Positions 10,037 through 21,279 of a DNA stretch of 64,000 bases are shown piece after piece. Both the position numbers and the translations under genes were made by a program. Under the pieces are notes generated by a model. It saw only the letters and a program-made list of their open reading frames with translations. It was not told the origin of the DNA and did no database searches. The stretch comes from Pegoplata infirma (taxonomy: Eukaryota > Arthropoda > Insecta > Diptera > Anthomyiidae). The DNA lies in contig OY992538.1 in NCBI GenBank assembly GCA_963921195.1, forward strand, positions 15,478,330 to 15,542,329, read 5' to 3'. The first letter of the stretch is position 1, and every line of letters begins with the position of its first letter.

Positions 10037-10800
10037 CTACACAACTCTGTGGTACAGGGTAGAGATTAGAGATTAGATTAAAAAAGGCCCTATGCACTGC
10101 GACCAATATGATCTTTTGTGCAGCCTAGCAGTTGCCCTATAAGTTAAGGCTTTTAATAAAGCCAAGTATCCTATTTGGCATGGATTCCCATATGTCACTT
10201 GGAGTTAATGTCGCCCTAGATGTCGAATTCGTCTGATGTTGAGTCTTGGGCACTCACGAAGGATGCGTTCCGCTGTTTCAGCGTCAATTTCACAGAATCT
10301 ACATATTTCAGTGTCCGATAAATTTTTCTTTCTAAGTTGATAGCGAAGATTACAATGTCCAGTGAGGTAACCAGTTAGAATCCTTAGATGTTACGGCCCA
10401 GTTCTTTTAGGGAAAGAATACAATCCAAGAATACAATACATTAGGGAAAGAAATCCCCCATACAAACGTCCCCTTTAGATTCGGCTTAAATGACTCTAAA
10501 AACCGTATTATAATAGATGTCGCTTTCAAATTTAGCAGGTAAACATACATTGTATGCACAAATCATCGTTAAAAGGAATCGGGTCAGTCCTTCCGGTAGT
10601 CCCCATACAAACCACCCTCCCGATATTCACATAATTCCCTCAAAATTCATAAAAATGGAAATATTTGATAAAATTTTTTTTAAATATCTAAAAAAAGACA
10701 GATCCAATCGGTCCATGTTTGGACTTGGGACCCATTTTCCGGAAAACACTGGTGTAGGGTATCACATGGTCGGTCTTGACCGACTATAACTGTCTTACTT
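10037..10800 (+). mobile_element. mini-me-type repeat, TACCCTACAC variant, with LINE insertion and internal loss
   Basis: Left end TATACCCTACACAACTCTGTGG (10031-10055). The right part (10460-10800) ends with GGTGTAGGGTATCACATGGTCGGTC... CTTACTTGTTTT. Bases 10475-10790 align with 36945-37450 of the fuller copy (AAATGACT..., AACCGTATTATAATA, CCCATACAAACCACC). The GTCY tract and neighbouring region are missing. A LINE remnant sits in the gap. Confidence 0.6.
10062..10392 (-). pseudogene. LINE ORF2 C-terminal fragment (broken)
   Basis: The minus strand reads RILTGYLTGHCNLRYQL, then CRFCEIDAETAERILREC: the GH...C-x2-C...H/E...C knuckle at the C-terminus of RNase H-bearing LINEs. It then frameshifts, so the tail (ILGFIKSLNL) is in another frame. 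The 3' UTR ends with GGTCGCAGTGC, shared with the LINE at 10995-12115. Same family, different subfamily. Strongly 5'-truncated. Confidence 0.75.
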
Positions 10801-11090
10801 GTTTTACAGTACTTTCTTTTGAAAATTTTATCCGTTCGCTCTATCTCGCTTAATTTTCGAGTTATCACCATTTTAATTTTTTTTTACTAAATTCTATGAA
10901 GTTATTAATTAAATTCTAAGAAGTACTTCCTTTAATTTTAATAAGAGAAATACGATAAAGTTATTTTTAGTAAATTTTAACTAAACTTGAACTTAATTGT
11001 ATGTTATTATTATTATTATTCAAGGGGTGATCTAGCCCTAACGGCCGGCACTGCGACCCTTATGGGTCTTTTGTGCCAAGATCCATTAAT

Positions 11091-12062
11091 CTAATTCAAA
11101 CTCTGTTCAATGTTCCTAATGAACATTATAACAGAGGATGGAGAAGCTACACTCAAAATATTTTGTAAGTAAATTCAACTGAAAAAACGTTTAAAACAAT
11201 CGTTTTTCCTTTTAAAAAACGGACTACTCATATTTCATTTAAAACAACATAATTTTTCAGTTATTTTTAAACGTTAATAAATGACTAGACATTCCGTAAA
11301 AACAAACGATATTTCAGTTATTTTAATTGTTTACATTTTTTTATTTTGTGAAGTAAAAATAAATTTTTTTGAAAAACAAACTACAAAAACCGTACTTCTG
11401 TAAAATTATACGGAATAATCAGTCACAAATAATTTAACTGATAAAAATATTTTTCCGTAACTTTTGTAGTTTATTGTTTTTACAACTGTTTAAATCATTC
11501 AATATTTTATTTTCCTTGAAAAACAAACGATAAAACGTTTAAAACAACTTTAACTAAAAACTTTTTGAATAACCGTAAATCAGTTACTGTAAAACTTTTC
11601 TAGGTGTAGCCTTATATCCTATATGTGTTGCGTTGTTTCTACTTCCTCAAGACAAAGTCGACACAAAGACGATGCACAAAGGTTTAAATTATGCAAGTGA
11701 TAATTTACCTTATAATGCCCGGTGAGAAAACCTGTCAGTATCCTAATGTCACTTTTGGTGTGATTAAGTATACTTCCATATGATAATGGAGCGATTAGTG
11801 CTTTGGATTGTCGTAGACCTCCTGAATTTTCCAAGAAGTTCAAGAAGTCGGTTCTTTCCAAACCCTTAATCATGTTCGAGAAGGTGGACCAGTTTACCCC
11901 ACAATAGGGTTCGGGTCCGGTCATAGGAGTAGCGGAGGCATTTCTAGCAAGCTCATCCGCTATCTCATTACCCTCAAAACCTCTATGACCAGGGATCCAA
12001 AATAGAGTAATTTTGTTTCTCCCGGCCAGCTGCTGAAGGGTATCAAAACAATCCAGTGTCAT
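11091..12062 (-). pseudogene. RNase H C-terminal half and knuckle region of a LINE ORF2, split by a MITE
   Basis: The frame 12062-11619 reads ITLFWIPGHRGFEGNEIADE, carrying the last catalytic D of RNase H. It continues with DIRILTGFLTGHYKVNYHL and the knuckle C-R-L-C...HI. One in-frame stop follows HI. After the MITE (11150-11606) and one TA are skipped, the frame continues as DIRLASPSSVIMFIRNIEQS to a stop at 11091-11093. So the ORF was coherent when the MITE landed. The earlier RNase H acids and RT are missing, so it is non-functional. Confidence 0.85.
11150..11606. mobile_element. MITE inserted in the LINE
   Basis: Ends CACTCAAAATATTTTG and CTTTTCTAGGTG, flanked by TA on both sides (11148-11149, 11607-11608). 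Interior rich in AACTGA / GTTTAAAACAA motifs in both orientations. Removing it with one TA restores the LINE frame, which supports a TA duplication. A relative with end ACACTTAGAAAAATATTGCA is at 13777. Confidence 0.75.
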
Positions 12063-12360
12063 TTTGGATTTAAATTCCCAAGAAGACAGCTCTTGAAGTG
12101 TGTGTTAACACATTTTAAAAAAATATTTCTTAAAAATAAAGATATGTCTCTTAGATTTGGGGAATATTTCTATGTCAGTAAGATTTTTTTTCCTTATATT
12201 AAAGAACTCCATTAAAAGAAAACTGTGAACTATTTATAAGTATATGAACTACAAATTTTTTCCTCATAGTTAAGAAAATTTCTTATTTTTTAGTTAATTT
12301 TTTCTGTATTTTAGTAAAATTCAAAATTCCTATATTTAAGTTATGTCTGTTTTTCTGTGT

Positions 12361-13776
12361 AGCGTATAAGCTCACTCAGGTACAAATGTTTCTAGTCCCT
12401 AAAATTACAAAAAGTACATATCTTTTCATCCCTGGTAAAGCTCTTGTCAAATTTTGACACTTGAAAATATAACGGTAACAGTTATAACGCCATATAGAGC
12501 AGAGAGCACACTTTCTTTTAAATATAACAGTAAAAGAGAACAGGATTTGCAATTCTATAAAAATTATACTTTGTGTGAGCTAGTATAGTAAAACAACTGT
12601 TATTCGTTTTTCTCCCGTCAATTAGTGAAAACCGTTACGCTATTTTAACGTTAAAAAAAACACCAAGAAAAAATATATAAGCAAAAAAATTACAAAGAAT
12701 AGTGAAATTTTTTAAAGATAATCCTTTATAATTTTCAAAAGGATACTAAAAGCAAAAAACCAACAAAAATTATATAAAATTTCAAAGAAATTACATAAAA
12801 AGTGTTTTATAAAAATTAATTTATAAGAATTTTAACAAAAAATAGTGAAATTTTCTTAAACAAAAAAGTTTTTTTTTTCCGTTTTTTTAATGTTAAAAAT
12901 ATATCACATACAATTTTTTACCTTTAGACAACGAAAATGTGAAAAAAGAAAATAAAAAATTGCAAAGAAGAAAAAAATTATGAAAATTGTGTAAAACAAA
13001 TAATAAAGTGAGTAAATCAATATAAAAATGCACAAAAAATATATAAAAAATATTTAAAAAATCTAAAAATATAAAAATTTAATAAAATTTTAAAATTTAT
13101 TAAAGTAAAATCCAAAAAAGAGAAAAGTGTTAAGAAATTAAGTTTTTTCACTTTGGTGTGTGTGTGTGGGATTTTGTTGTAAAAAAAGAATGAAAATATC
13201 ATGATGGTACCCATAAAATGCCCGAGAATATAAAACACATAAAGGAATAAGAAAATAACGATGTTTATGTTGTAAAAAGGAATACGTAAAAATATACAAC
13301 TTTTAACTGTTGTTGTATTAAAAAGTTCGAACGAATGTGAGTGTTTGTTTGTGTGTGAGTGTAGTCAAAATGACGACCCACCCGCTTTGCCAATTTTTTT
13401 TGTTTGTTGTTGTTTTTTTTTTGGTATTTTTCTTTCTCTAGTCTTTTTAATACCGTTATATTTACTATATACAATATACAATTTTTGCTATACCGTTAGA
13501 TTGTTTGTTTGTACAAGCCACTTACTTGACTTTATTTTAAAATATTTTATATATATTTTTTTTTTGTTTCGCTACTTCTTTTTTAATGCTGCTACTACTT
13601 ACTACTACTGCTACTATTTTAACTACTGCTACTACTTTTGCGATATTTTACTCGTATTTCATTTGATTTGCTCATCAGTGAAACCAAAATAAACAAATAT
13701 GTATTTAATATCGGATCATAGAAAAATTAATATTAAAGTCCCCATTTCTAAAATTCACTCTTACAAAATCTTTATA
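12361..13776. other. Low-copy AT-rich DNA, possible promoter and 5' UTR on + strand
   Basis: No protein domain. Weak gene-start-like series: CTATAAAAATTATA at 12556, then CCGTCAATTAGTGAAAACCG (12617), then several hundred bases of A-rich DNA resembling fly 5' UTRs, and a donor-like AAAGTGAGTAAATC at 13004. A TAC-repeat is at 13590-13640. Each item is common by chance in such AT-rich DNA. Confidence 0.25.
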
Positions 13777-14250
13777 TTACACTTAGAAAAATATTGCAGT
13801 TACTACATGACGGTCATTTGTGTAGTAAGTAGTAGTTGTTGTTTTTAACTACAATTTCAGTTGTTTTTGTATGAACAAATTTCAAACAACTGATTTTTGT
13901 AACCGTTTTTAAAAACAAATACAAAAAAATACTACATTGTAGTAACAGTTGTTTTATGTAGTTGTTTTTAGTCTATAAGAAAACTTTAATTTTCTAAAAA
14001 ATTTTAGAAAAACGGATGTGCAGGAATTATTTCCAAATAATTTTAACCGTTTTTGAACCTTAAAAGTTTTTTTTGTTAATTTTTTTTGTTTTTTTCAGAC
14101 AATTTGAGTTAAAGTAAAAACAACTGTAATTTGAAGTAGTTTTTACATTTTTTTGGTTGTTTATCAATAGTTAAAAACAACAACAATTTTTGGTTGATTT
14201 TACCGTAAAATGTAATGGACGCCTAAATAACAACGAATGTAGTAGTTTAA
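13777..14250. mobile_element. Probable TIR element related to the 11150 MITE
   Basis: Left end ACACTTAGAAAAATATTGCA is close to the complement of the right end at 11608. Internal TTGTTGTTTTTAACTAC and GTTAAAAACAACAAC are inverted. The right boundary is approximate. Confidence 0.4.
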
Positions 14251-14869
14251 AACTGTCTTTTGTCCATTTAATATCAGGGATTTTAAATGGAGTTTTCAAT
14301 TTTGTTCCAACCTTAAAAAAAATTTACTTTTTGGGCACTCATGGTATCAATTTTTTTTGGTGTTTTTAAATAACTTTACGCTGTGGAAAAATTCTCATTG
14401 TCCGATACTTTTTCTGTATGAAAAAGTTCAGTTTTTGTCTAATGATAATTGACTGACAAGGACGGTCTTTCACCGATTGTCCTGACACTTGAATAAGGGA
14501 ATGAGGGGAAAAAAATAAGATTTACCAGTTTTTTAGCTGCCCAATCTCAAATTTAAAAATTGGTTGCCACCTTATAAAAAAATAAGGGCTTTCGGGAAAA
14601 TCATATAAAAGCCGAACTAGCAGGCGTTTCGGCAAACGAAAAATATGGGTCTGCTTAATTTTGATAGAGATTATTATATATGATTTTGGAGGTCGTACGT
14701 ATATGCATCTCCATAAAAAAACTACCCCAACGAATATTCATTTTTGACAATAACGAACTTAACGAAGCCGAATTTGGACACGTCCGATACACCATTGGAT
14801 AGGTATTCGAAAAACCTTTCGAGGTGTATAAAATGTTTATATAGTTTCTTTTAAAGAAAAGGGAAAAAT
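14251..14869. other. Unassigned DNA
   Basis: No domain-bearing frame or clear repeat boundary. Part of it (TTGCCACCTTATAAAA at 14566) is the reverse of a segment near 23552 and 53310, so old dispersed repeats are present. Confidence 0.35.
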
Positions 14870-15314
14870 CCTGTGGGAGACACCTCCCCCTCTCGAAAAA
14901 TGCTTACTAATTTATTTATAATGCTTACTGCACTAAAGTTTTACAATTTTATCATTATTTAAACATTTTTTTTATATCCACCCCCTAAAAAGGGGGCGGG
15001 ATAAAAAAAACTAAATTTTTTAGTCCCCCCGGTCCATGTTTCATTTGTTTAAAAAAAAATATAAAAAACACTTAAAAAATCTTGTTTTTCAGAGGTTGGG
15101 GGAACTTTTTTCCCCCTGGTCCGATTTTGCCCATTTACGAACTTAACCTGCCTAGGACCATAAGTAGGGTTACCAGATTTGAAATATGGAATAACAGTAC
15201 ATTTGATCTCAAAAAACAGTACATTGCAAATAAAAACAGTACTTTTATAAAAGTCTTATTTTATATCAAACTACAAAAACTTAGCCCTTTTACCCTGATT
15301 TCACACAGATCTCA

Positions 15315-15573
15315 CACACAAAATTTTTTTTTTTCCATGAACGATTTTCATAGTATTTATGAACAAATTCATACAATTTATTACTTTTTCATAATATTTA
15401 TAAACTTTTTCATAGTATTTATGAATAAATCATAACATGTGAAATTTAAGAGTTTTTAACATTTTTCATAAATACTATGAAAAAGTTTATAAATATTATG
15501 AAAAAGTAATAAATTGTATGAATTTGTTCATAAATACTATGAAAATCGTTCATGGAAAAAAAATTTTTGTGTG
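15315..15573. mobile_element. Palindromic MITE, CACACAAAATTTTT family
   Basis: Two arms of about 110 bp, nearly perfect complements (CCATGAACGATTTTCATAGT at 15335 and its complement before 15556), separated by a short centre near 15440. Rich in TTCATAG/CTATGAA motifs, like the ends of the 30767-34554 element. Confidence 0.8.
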
Positions 15574-15844
15574 CAGCCAAAATGAGCATAAAAGGTTGTT
15601 AATAGAACGGTAAACATTTTAGGTAAACCGTCTCAAATTTATTCTATTTTTTTATCAGTGTTGAAAAAAATTGCGATTGACTTTTTGGAGCATTTGTCTT
15701 AGTTGCCGCGATATCTTACTTGAAAAGCTTTTGTAGTCTTAAGTAAAATACCGATCTTCCTATCAAAACCATATGAAAAAATTCATAAAACAGTGTTTTA
15801 ATTAAAACACGACTTTAAAAAGCAAACGCGAAAACGGTATTATT

Positions 15845-16654
15845 ACACTCAAACAAAGGCCTAACTAAATTTTGGGAAAATGTTTTTTTTTTCACAATTT
15901 AGTAAAATTTAATAAAAATTTTTAAATTTCTTTGACACAATTTGGTTGCAAATTTAGTTCATCATATTTATCTTCTTAGAATTGATAAAGTTTTTTCTTC
16001 AGGCTTAGTAAATTTTATGCAATTTAAGGATTTTTTTTTTTTTTTCAAAAAATGTTTCAAAAATTTCAAAAACTAAGCCAGAGAGAGCAAAAAAGTGTTC
16101 ATTTTCGATTCTAAAAATCTCTAAAGAATCTCCGGTCCTCTTTCAATGTATGGACTCCTCAATTTGAATCTAAAAATTTGGGCGTTCCTCATTTCTCAGA
16201 AAATATTGCCGAAACAAAAAAATGCCAAAGACATTTTTGTAGTTCTTTACACGACCGTCTTAATCCCTCCGTGTGATAGTTTTTTAGTTATCCCGTTAAT
16301 ATACTATAGACCCTTTTGGGCCCTTAAATTCCCGTATCCTAAAAACTAAGCAAGGTAGAGCGAAAAGGGCAAAGATGTTGAATCAAAATCTATGACGATC
16401 CTTAATAGACTTAATGGGACTGGGCCTAAGGTGGTCTGGACCCATGGGTTCCGAACCTAATGGGGTCTGCCCGCAATCGGAACTTTAAATGAGATGTACT
16501 CAATAAAATAAATTTTTTCCCATTTTCTAGTTTTTTCTTTTTCTTATTTTTCAGAAAAATTTAGATAAAAAGAAGGAAACATGGAGCAATGGAGCTAAAT
16601 ATTATTGAATTTAGTTAAGTTTTCCACTTTTTAAATAATTTTTCTTTTTGAGTG
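15845..16654. mobile_element. ACACTCAAA-type TIR element, copy 3
   Basis: Ends ACACTCAAACAAAGG and CTTTTTGAGTG. Contains AACTAAGCCAGAGAGAGC (16071) and AACTAAGCAAGGTAGAGCGA (16345), two versions of the family core. AT-rich, TTTAGTAAA-type motifs. Nested in the hAT element. Confidence 0.65.
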
Positions 16655-16944
16655 ATGTGTAAAATTAAATTGCATTTAACTCCTTTTTAAAAATTGAATT
16701 AAAATTTTGTCAAATATGAAACATTTTTCGAAAAATGTTACATTTTGGTGATAAGTATAAAAAAACAGTACACAAACAGTACACGCTTTAAAAAACAGTA
16801 CTTTTGCGTACTGTTTTAGGTGCTGTGCATAAAACAGTACTTTTTATAAAAAACAGTACATGTACTGTTTAAAACAGTACGAATGGCAACCCTAACCATA
16901 AGACATATTCGTGTCAAATTTCAGGTGCCCGGCTAAAAATGTTG

Positions 16945-17155
16945 TATATAATCATATATGATATCATATATGAGACCATATACAGTATCATGTATAGTAT
17001 CAAATATGGTCTCATATATGAACATATTCCAAAATTGGCGCTTATATAAGACACGGTCATATATGATCCAATATATGTGATCATATATTAGATCATATAT
17101 TGAATCATATATTGGATAATATATTGAATCATATATTGGATCATATATGATGTTG
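16945..17155. repeat. Subterminal ATATATGA/TCATATAT repeats
   Basis: About a dozen degenerate copies of a palindromic ATCATATATGAT-like motif, e.g. TCATATATGATATCATATAT and GATCATATATTGAATCATAT. Similar motifs sit at the other end of the host element (19140-19270, 22438-22460). Likely transposase-binding sites. Confidence 0.6.
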
Positions 17156-17952
17156 TTTTCAATTTGTTTTACATTCTTTTTCATATTTTTTTATTTTTTT
17201 TTTCATTTTAAACTATATGTAATAGATTATTATGTATATATATTCACCAGAATTGCAAGCGGTGTACATAAGTATAATTTAAAATTAAAAATATTTTTTT
17301 TATTAATTTTGGTGTTTTCATAACCCTTTAATTTTATGATTTTCCTTTTTTAGTTACTATCGTTTGCATTTTTGGTGACCATATAAAAATAAATAATTTA
17401 ACTTATAGATATGAGAATACATTTTTAAAGTCAACAAAATAAATTGAACATAAAAGATCTAATATATCAAGTTTTATAATTGATATCGAAAGATGCGAAC
17501 AAAGGGCTTATTAAAGGAACGTTGATTTCCTTTGTGTTTTCTTGTTTTAGTGTTAATTCCGATTATCTTCAGACTCAGCGTTTTTGTTATGGTATAAGCC
17601 TCTTTTTTACAATATTTATAGTCAAAATCTAAAAAAGGATATAAAATAATATTAATATTTGAGATATTTCTAGAATTTTTATTGTATTGAAGTATTACCA
17701 ACGATAGCATTTGGTGCTAATAGGTTAATGATAACACGAATGTCATTTAACGAAGCAATTATCTACCTTTAAAGATTGGCTAGATACTGCTAGTTACATA
17801 CATACATGTTGGAGTGTATTTTGTTAAGACCATGGGATGCTTAAGCCCATTGGATGCTAAAGACTATGGAATGCTTTTTAAGGAAAGATATATTGTCTTT
17901 CAGAAATCCATCTGAAAAAATATTAAAAATTATTACACATTTCTTTTTTATT

Positions 17953-18072
17953 CCAGCAAAAAAGAACTTGCTACTACTAAATGCATGCATCAAAATTCAT
18001 AGCAAGGAAATAATTACTTAAGACTTCGATTAAAAGCAATATATTCAGTAGTATGTATTTTATCTTGCTGGG
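17953..18072. mobile_element. Short MITE, CCCAGCAAAA family
   Basis: Ends CCAGCAAAAAAGAACTTG and ATTTTATCTTGCTGGG. About 120 bp. Longer members are at 25996-26728 and 38825-39251. Confidence 0.5.
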
Positions 18073-18074
18073 TT

Positions 18075-18181
18075 ATGTTTGTAAGAATATTTGAAGGATA
18101 GGGATAAAACTATTTCTACTTACATCATGTTTGTAAGAATATTTGAAGGACTGGGATAAAAACTGTTTCTACTTATATCAT
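18075..18181 (+). repeat. Two direct repeats of about 52 bp
   Basis: ATGTTTGTAAGAATATTTGA starts at 18075 and again at 18127, followed by GGGATAAAA and TTTCTACTTA in both. Confidence 0.8.
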
Positions 18182-18256
18182 GGTGACAATGTGCCAGACT
18201 GTCACTTTCGCTTATAGACAGCTTTCTTGTAATTGTATAAAAACGTTGTCCTTCCT

Positions 18257-18760
18257 AAATCGTTACTCAACCTTAAAACTGATCGTTCTTTTCATTTCGA
18301 TTTGCTATGGCGATAGTAAGCGATTTCAAAATAGTTTGTAGTGTTGGAACCGTAGTGATAACGTTATGGTCGTGCATATGCCCTCTGCTCCAAGTTAAGC
18401 GAGCTTAACGTACCTCCGCATGGTTGAATTTTCTAGCAACTCGGCCTTTAAATTTCTTATACATACGTTCTTTCCATTTCCAATTTGCTACAATAAGGGA
18501 TTTCAAAATAATTTATAGTGTTGGAATCGTAGTGATAACATTTCTGGTGGTGCATATGTCCTCTTCTCCAAGTTGAGTGAGCTTAACGTTACTCGGCCTC
18601 AAAACTGTTTATACGATCTATCATTTCCAATTTGTTATGGCGACATTAAGGGATTTCAAAATAGTTTGCAGTATTGCAATCGCAGTGAAAACATAATGGT
18701 GGTGCATATGCCCTCTCCACGAAGTTGCACGAGATTAACGAAGCTGCGTAGTTTAATTTT
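18257..18760 (+). repeat. Three tandem repeats of about 150-177 bp
   Basis: GATTTCAAAATA recurs at 18322, 18499 and 18652, each within a unit also holding CATTTC...TTTGCTA, TGTTGGAA(T)CGTAGTGATAA and GGTGCATATGCCCTC. Divergence between units is moderate. Interior of the CCCGG element; no coding frame conserved across units. Confidence 0.8.
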
Positions 18761-19367
18761 CTTCAACATCAAAGCACTCTATATTATTGTATTTGCGACA
18801 TTGTTCATTTACTCATTTTGAATATGATCTTGTTTTGGAATAAAATGTCCACGCTTATACTTGTTATGACGATAAACTGGAAAAAAATAATACATATGAT
18901 TTTAAAATTCTAAATTCATTTAAAATTCTAATAAAAACTTACCTTTTTCTTTATGTAAAAGTAACTTTTTTAATCAGAATATTTTGCAACTAGGAAACAA
19001 TATTTTTTAAATTATTGATACGAATCGGTATTAAGATATAAATATGGTAATAAAATATAATTTCAATCGTACAAAACTTTTATTTTGTAATTCCGATTTA
19101 TATTTTCATACACATGCACTAAAATTTAACATTTTATGATAACATATATGTTTCCATATATGATATCATATATGGCACATATTTTATATACGGCCACATA
19201 TATGGGATCGTTTCTTGCATATATGGTCACATATATGTTTCCATATATTTCATATATGATCATATAAAGATCTATATCTATATATATAAAAGAGTAATGT
19301 GACTGACTGACTGACTGACTGACTTATTGACTGATTCATCATCGCCCAGCCCAAACCGCTGAAGCTA

Positions 19368-20270
19368 GAGACTTGAAATTTGGACTGTAGGTTCACCTCC
19401 CGGAATATAGATCCACTAAGGCTGGATTTTTGCCAATGTTGATTCTAAGGGGGTAAAAAGGGTAAAAAACTGTACTTTTAGTACTTTTTATATCTCCTGA
19501 AATAATGGTCGTAGAGACTTGAAATTTGGACTGTATATTCACCTCCCGGAATAAAGATCCCCTATGGCTGGATTTTTGTCAGTGTTGATTCTAATGGGGT
19601 AAAAAGAGTAAAAAACTGTACTTTTGGTACTTTTTATATATCCTGAAATAATGGTCGTAGAGACCTGAAATTTGGACTGTATGTTCACCTCCCGGAATAT
19701 AGATCCCCTATGGCTGGATTTTTGCCAGTGTTGATTCTAAGGGGGTAAAAAGGGTAAAAAACTGTACTTTTGGTACTTTTTATATATCCTGAAATAAAGG
19801 TTTTAGAGACTTGGAATTCGGACTGTATGTTTACATTATGGAATTTAGATCCAGTAAGGCAGTAAGGATTTTTGCCAATGTTGGTTCTAAGGGGGTAAAA
19901 AGGGTAAAAATCTGTACTTTTGGTACTTTTTATATCTCCTGAAATAATGGTCATAGAGACTTTAAATTTGGACTGTATGTTCACCTCCCGGAATATAGAT
20001 CCACTAAGGCTGGATTTTTGCCAGTGTTGATTCTAAGCGGGTAAAAAACTGTACTTTTGGTACTTTTTATATCTCCTGAAATAATGTTACTAGAAACTTG
20101 AAATTTGCAATTTCGGTTCACTTCCCGGAAAAAAGATTCACTACGGCTGGGTTTTTGCCAATGTAGATTCTACGGGGGTAAAATGGGTAAAAAAGTGTAC
20201 TTTTGGTACTTTTTTTTATTTACTAAAATAATGGTCATTCAAACTTGAAATTTGGAATGTAGGATCCTTT
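19368..20270 (+). repeat. Six tandem units of about 145 bp in the Helitron
   Basis: Unit starts GAGACTTGAAATTTGGACTG at 19368, 19513, 19660, 19806, 19956, 20093 and a partial at about 20239. Each has CCTCCCGGAATATAGATCC, GGCTGGATTTTTGCCA, GGGGTAAAA and GTACTTTTGGTACTTTTTAT. Spacing 137-150 bp. Confidence 0.9.
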
Positions 20271-20315
20271 AGTGAAATAAAAAATTCTGGAACAAGTACT
20301 TTCTGAAAATTCTGT

Positions 20316-21279
20316 ACCGTTTATAAAAAGTACCTTTTATAAAAAGTACCTTTTATAAAATGTACCTTTTATAAAAAGTACCTTTTATAAAAAGTACCTT
20401 TTATAAAAAGTACCTTTTATAAAAAGTACCTTTTATAAAAAGTACCTTTTATAAAAAGTACCTTTTATAAAAAGTACCTTTTATAAAAAGTACCTTTTAT
20501 AAAAAGTACCTTTTATAAAAAGTACCTTTTATAAAAAGTACCTTTTATAAAAAGTACCTTTTATAAAAAGTATCTTTTATAAAAAGTACCTTTTATAAAA
20601 AGTACCTTTTATAAAAAGTACCTTTTATAAAAAGTACCTTTTATAAAAAGTACCTTTTATAAAAAGTACCTTTTATAAAAAGTACCTTTTATAAAAAGTA
20701 CCTTTTATAAAAAGTACCTTTTATAAAAAGTACCTTTTATAAAAAGTACCTTTTATAAAAAGTACCTTTTATAAAAAGTACCTTTTATAAAAAGTACCTT
20801 TTATAAAAAGTACCTTTTATAAAAAATTCCTTTTATAAAAAGTACCTTTTATAAAAAGTATCTTTTATAAAAAGTACCTTTTATAAAAAGTACCTTTTAT
20901 AAAAAGTACCTTTTATAAAAAGTACCTTTTATAAAAAGTACCTTTTATAAAAAGTACCTTTTATAAAAAGTACCTTTTATAAAAAGTACCTTTTATAAAA
21001 AGTACCTTTTATAAAAAGTAACTTTTATAAAAAGTACCTTTTATAAAAAGTACCTTTTATAAAAAGTTCCTTTTATAAAAAGTACCTATTATAAAAAGTA
21101 CCTTTTATAAAAAGTACCTTTTATAAAAAGTACCTTTTATAAAAATTACCTTTTATAAAAAGTAACTTTTATAAAAATTACCTTTTAAAAAAAGTAATTT
21201 TTATAAAAAGTATCTTTTATAAAAAGTACCTTTTACAAAAATTACCTTTAATATAAAGTACCCTTTATTAAAAGTACCG
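20316..21279 (+). repeat. 16-bp minisatellite, about 59 copies
   Basis: Unit TTTTATAAAAAGTACC repeated almost without change, degenerating after about 21060. The unit resembles the GTACTTTTTATA phrase of the 145-bp units (in complement), so it probably arose by amplification of part of one. Confidence 0.95.

Larger units (their letters stand above)
10995..12115 (-). mobile_element. 5'-truncated LINE with (TAA)n tail
   Basis: Minus-strand retrotransposon. Its 3' end is the AAT/TAA repeat tail at 11006-11022, preceded by a 3' UTR with GGTCGCAGTGCCGG. The (TAA)n tail is characteristic of the I group. A 457-bp MITE is inserted near the 3' end of its ORF. The 5' end is within or just before the RNase H domain. 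Confidence 0.8.
10801..12360. mobile_element. ACACTCAAA-type TIR element, copy 2, split by a LINE
   Basis: The flanks of the LINE (10801-10990 and 12116-12360) rejoin into a reverse copy of the element at 3911-4614. The CGCTCTATCTCGCTTA core is at 10838, TTTTAACTAAACTTGAACTT at 10975, then TTTCTTAAAAATAAAGATA at 12125 and CTCATAGTTAAGAAAATTTC at 12264. The outer end is ...TTTTTCTGTGT (12361). Confidence 0.6.
15165..16894. mobile_element. hAT-superfamily non-autonomous element
   Basis: Ends TAGGGTTACCAGATTTG and ...CGAATGGCAACCCTA, flanked by a perfect 8-bp duplication ACCATAAG (15157-15164 and 16895-16902), the signature length of hAT. Subterminal ACAGTAC copies cluster at both ends (e.g. 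15196, 15218, 15236; 16765, 16776, 16794, 16833), probably transposase-binding repeats. It carries two other elements and no transposase. Confidence 0.85.

Noticed and set aside
13345..13692. 115-codon cysteine/phenylalanine-rich frame
   Set aside because: Composition follows from T-rich and TAC-repeat DNA; not a plausible protein.
16933..17184. 83-codon YD(S/P)IY repeat frame on the minus strand
   Set aside because: Translation of the ATATATGA/TCATATAT subterminal repeats of a transposon.
20316..21279. Regular 16-bp repeats as a CRISPR array
   Set aside because: There are no unique spacers; units abut directly, and the context is a eukaryotic Helitron.
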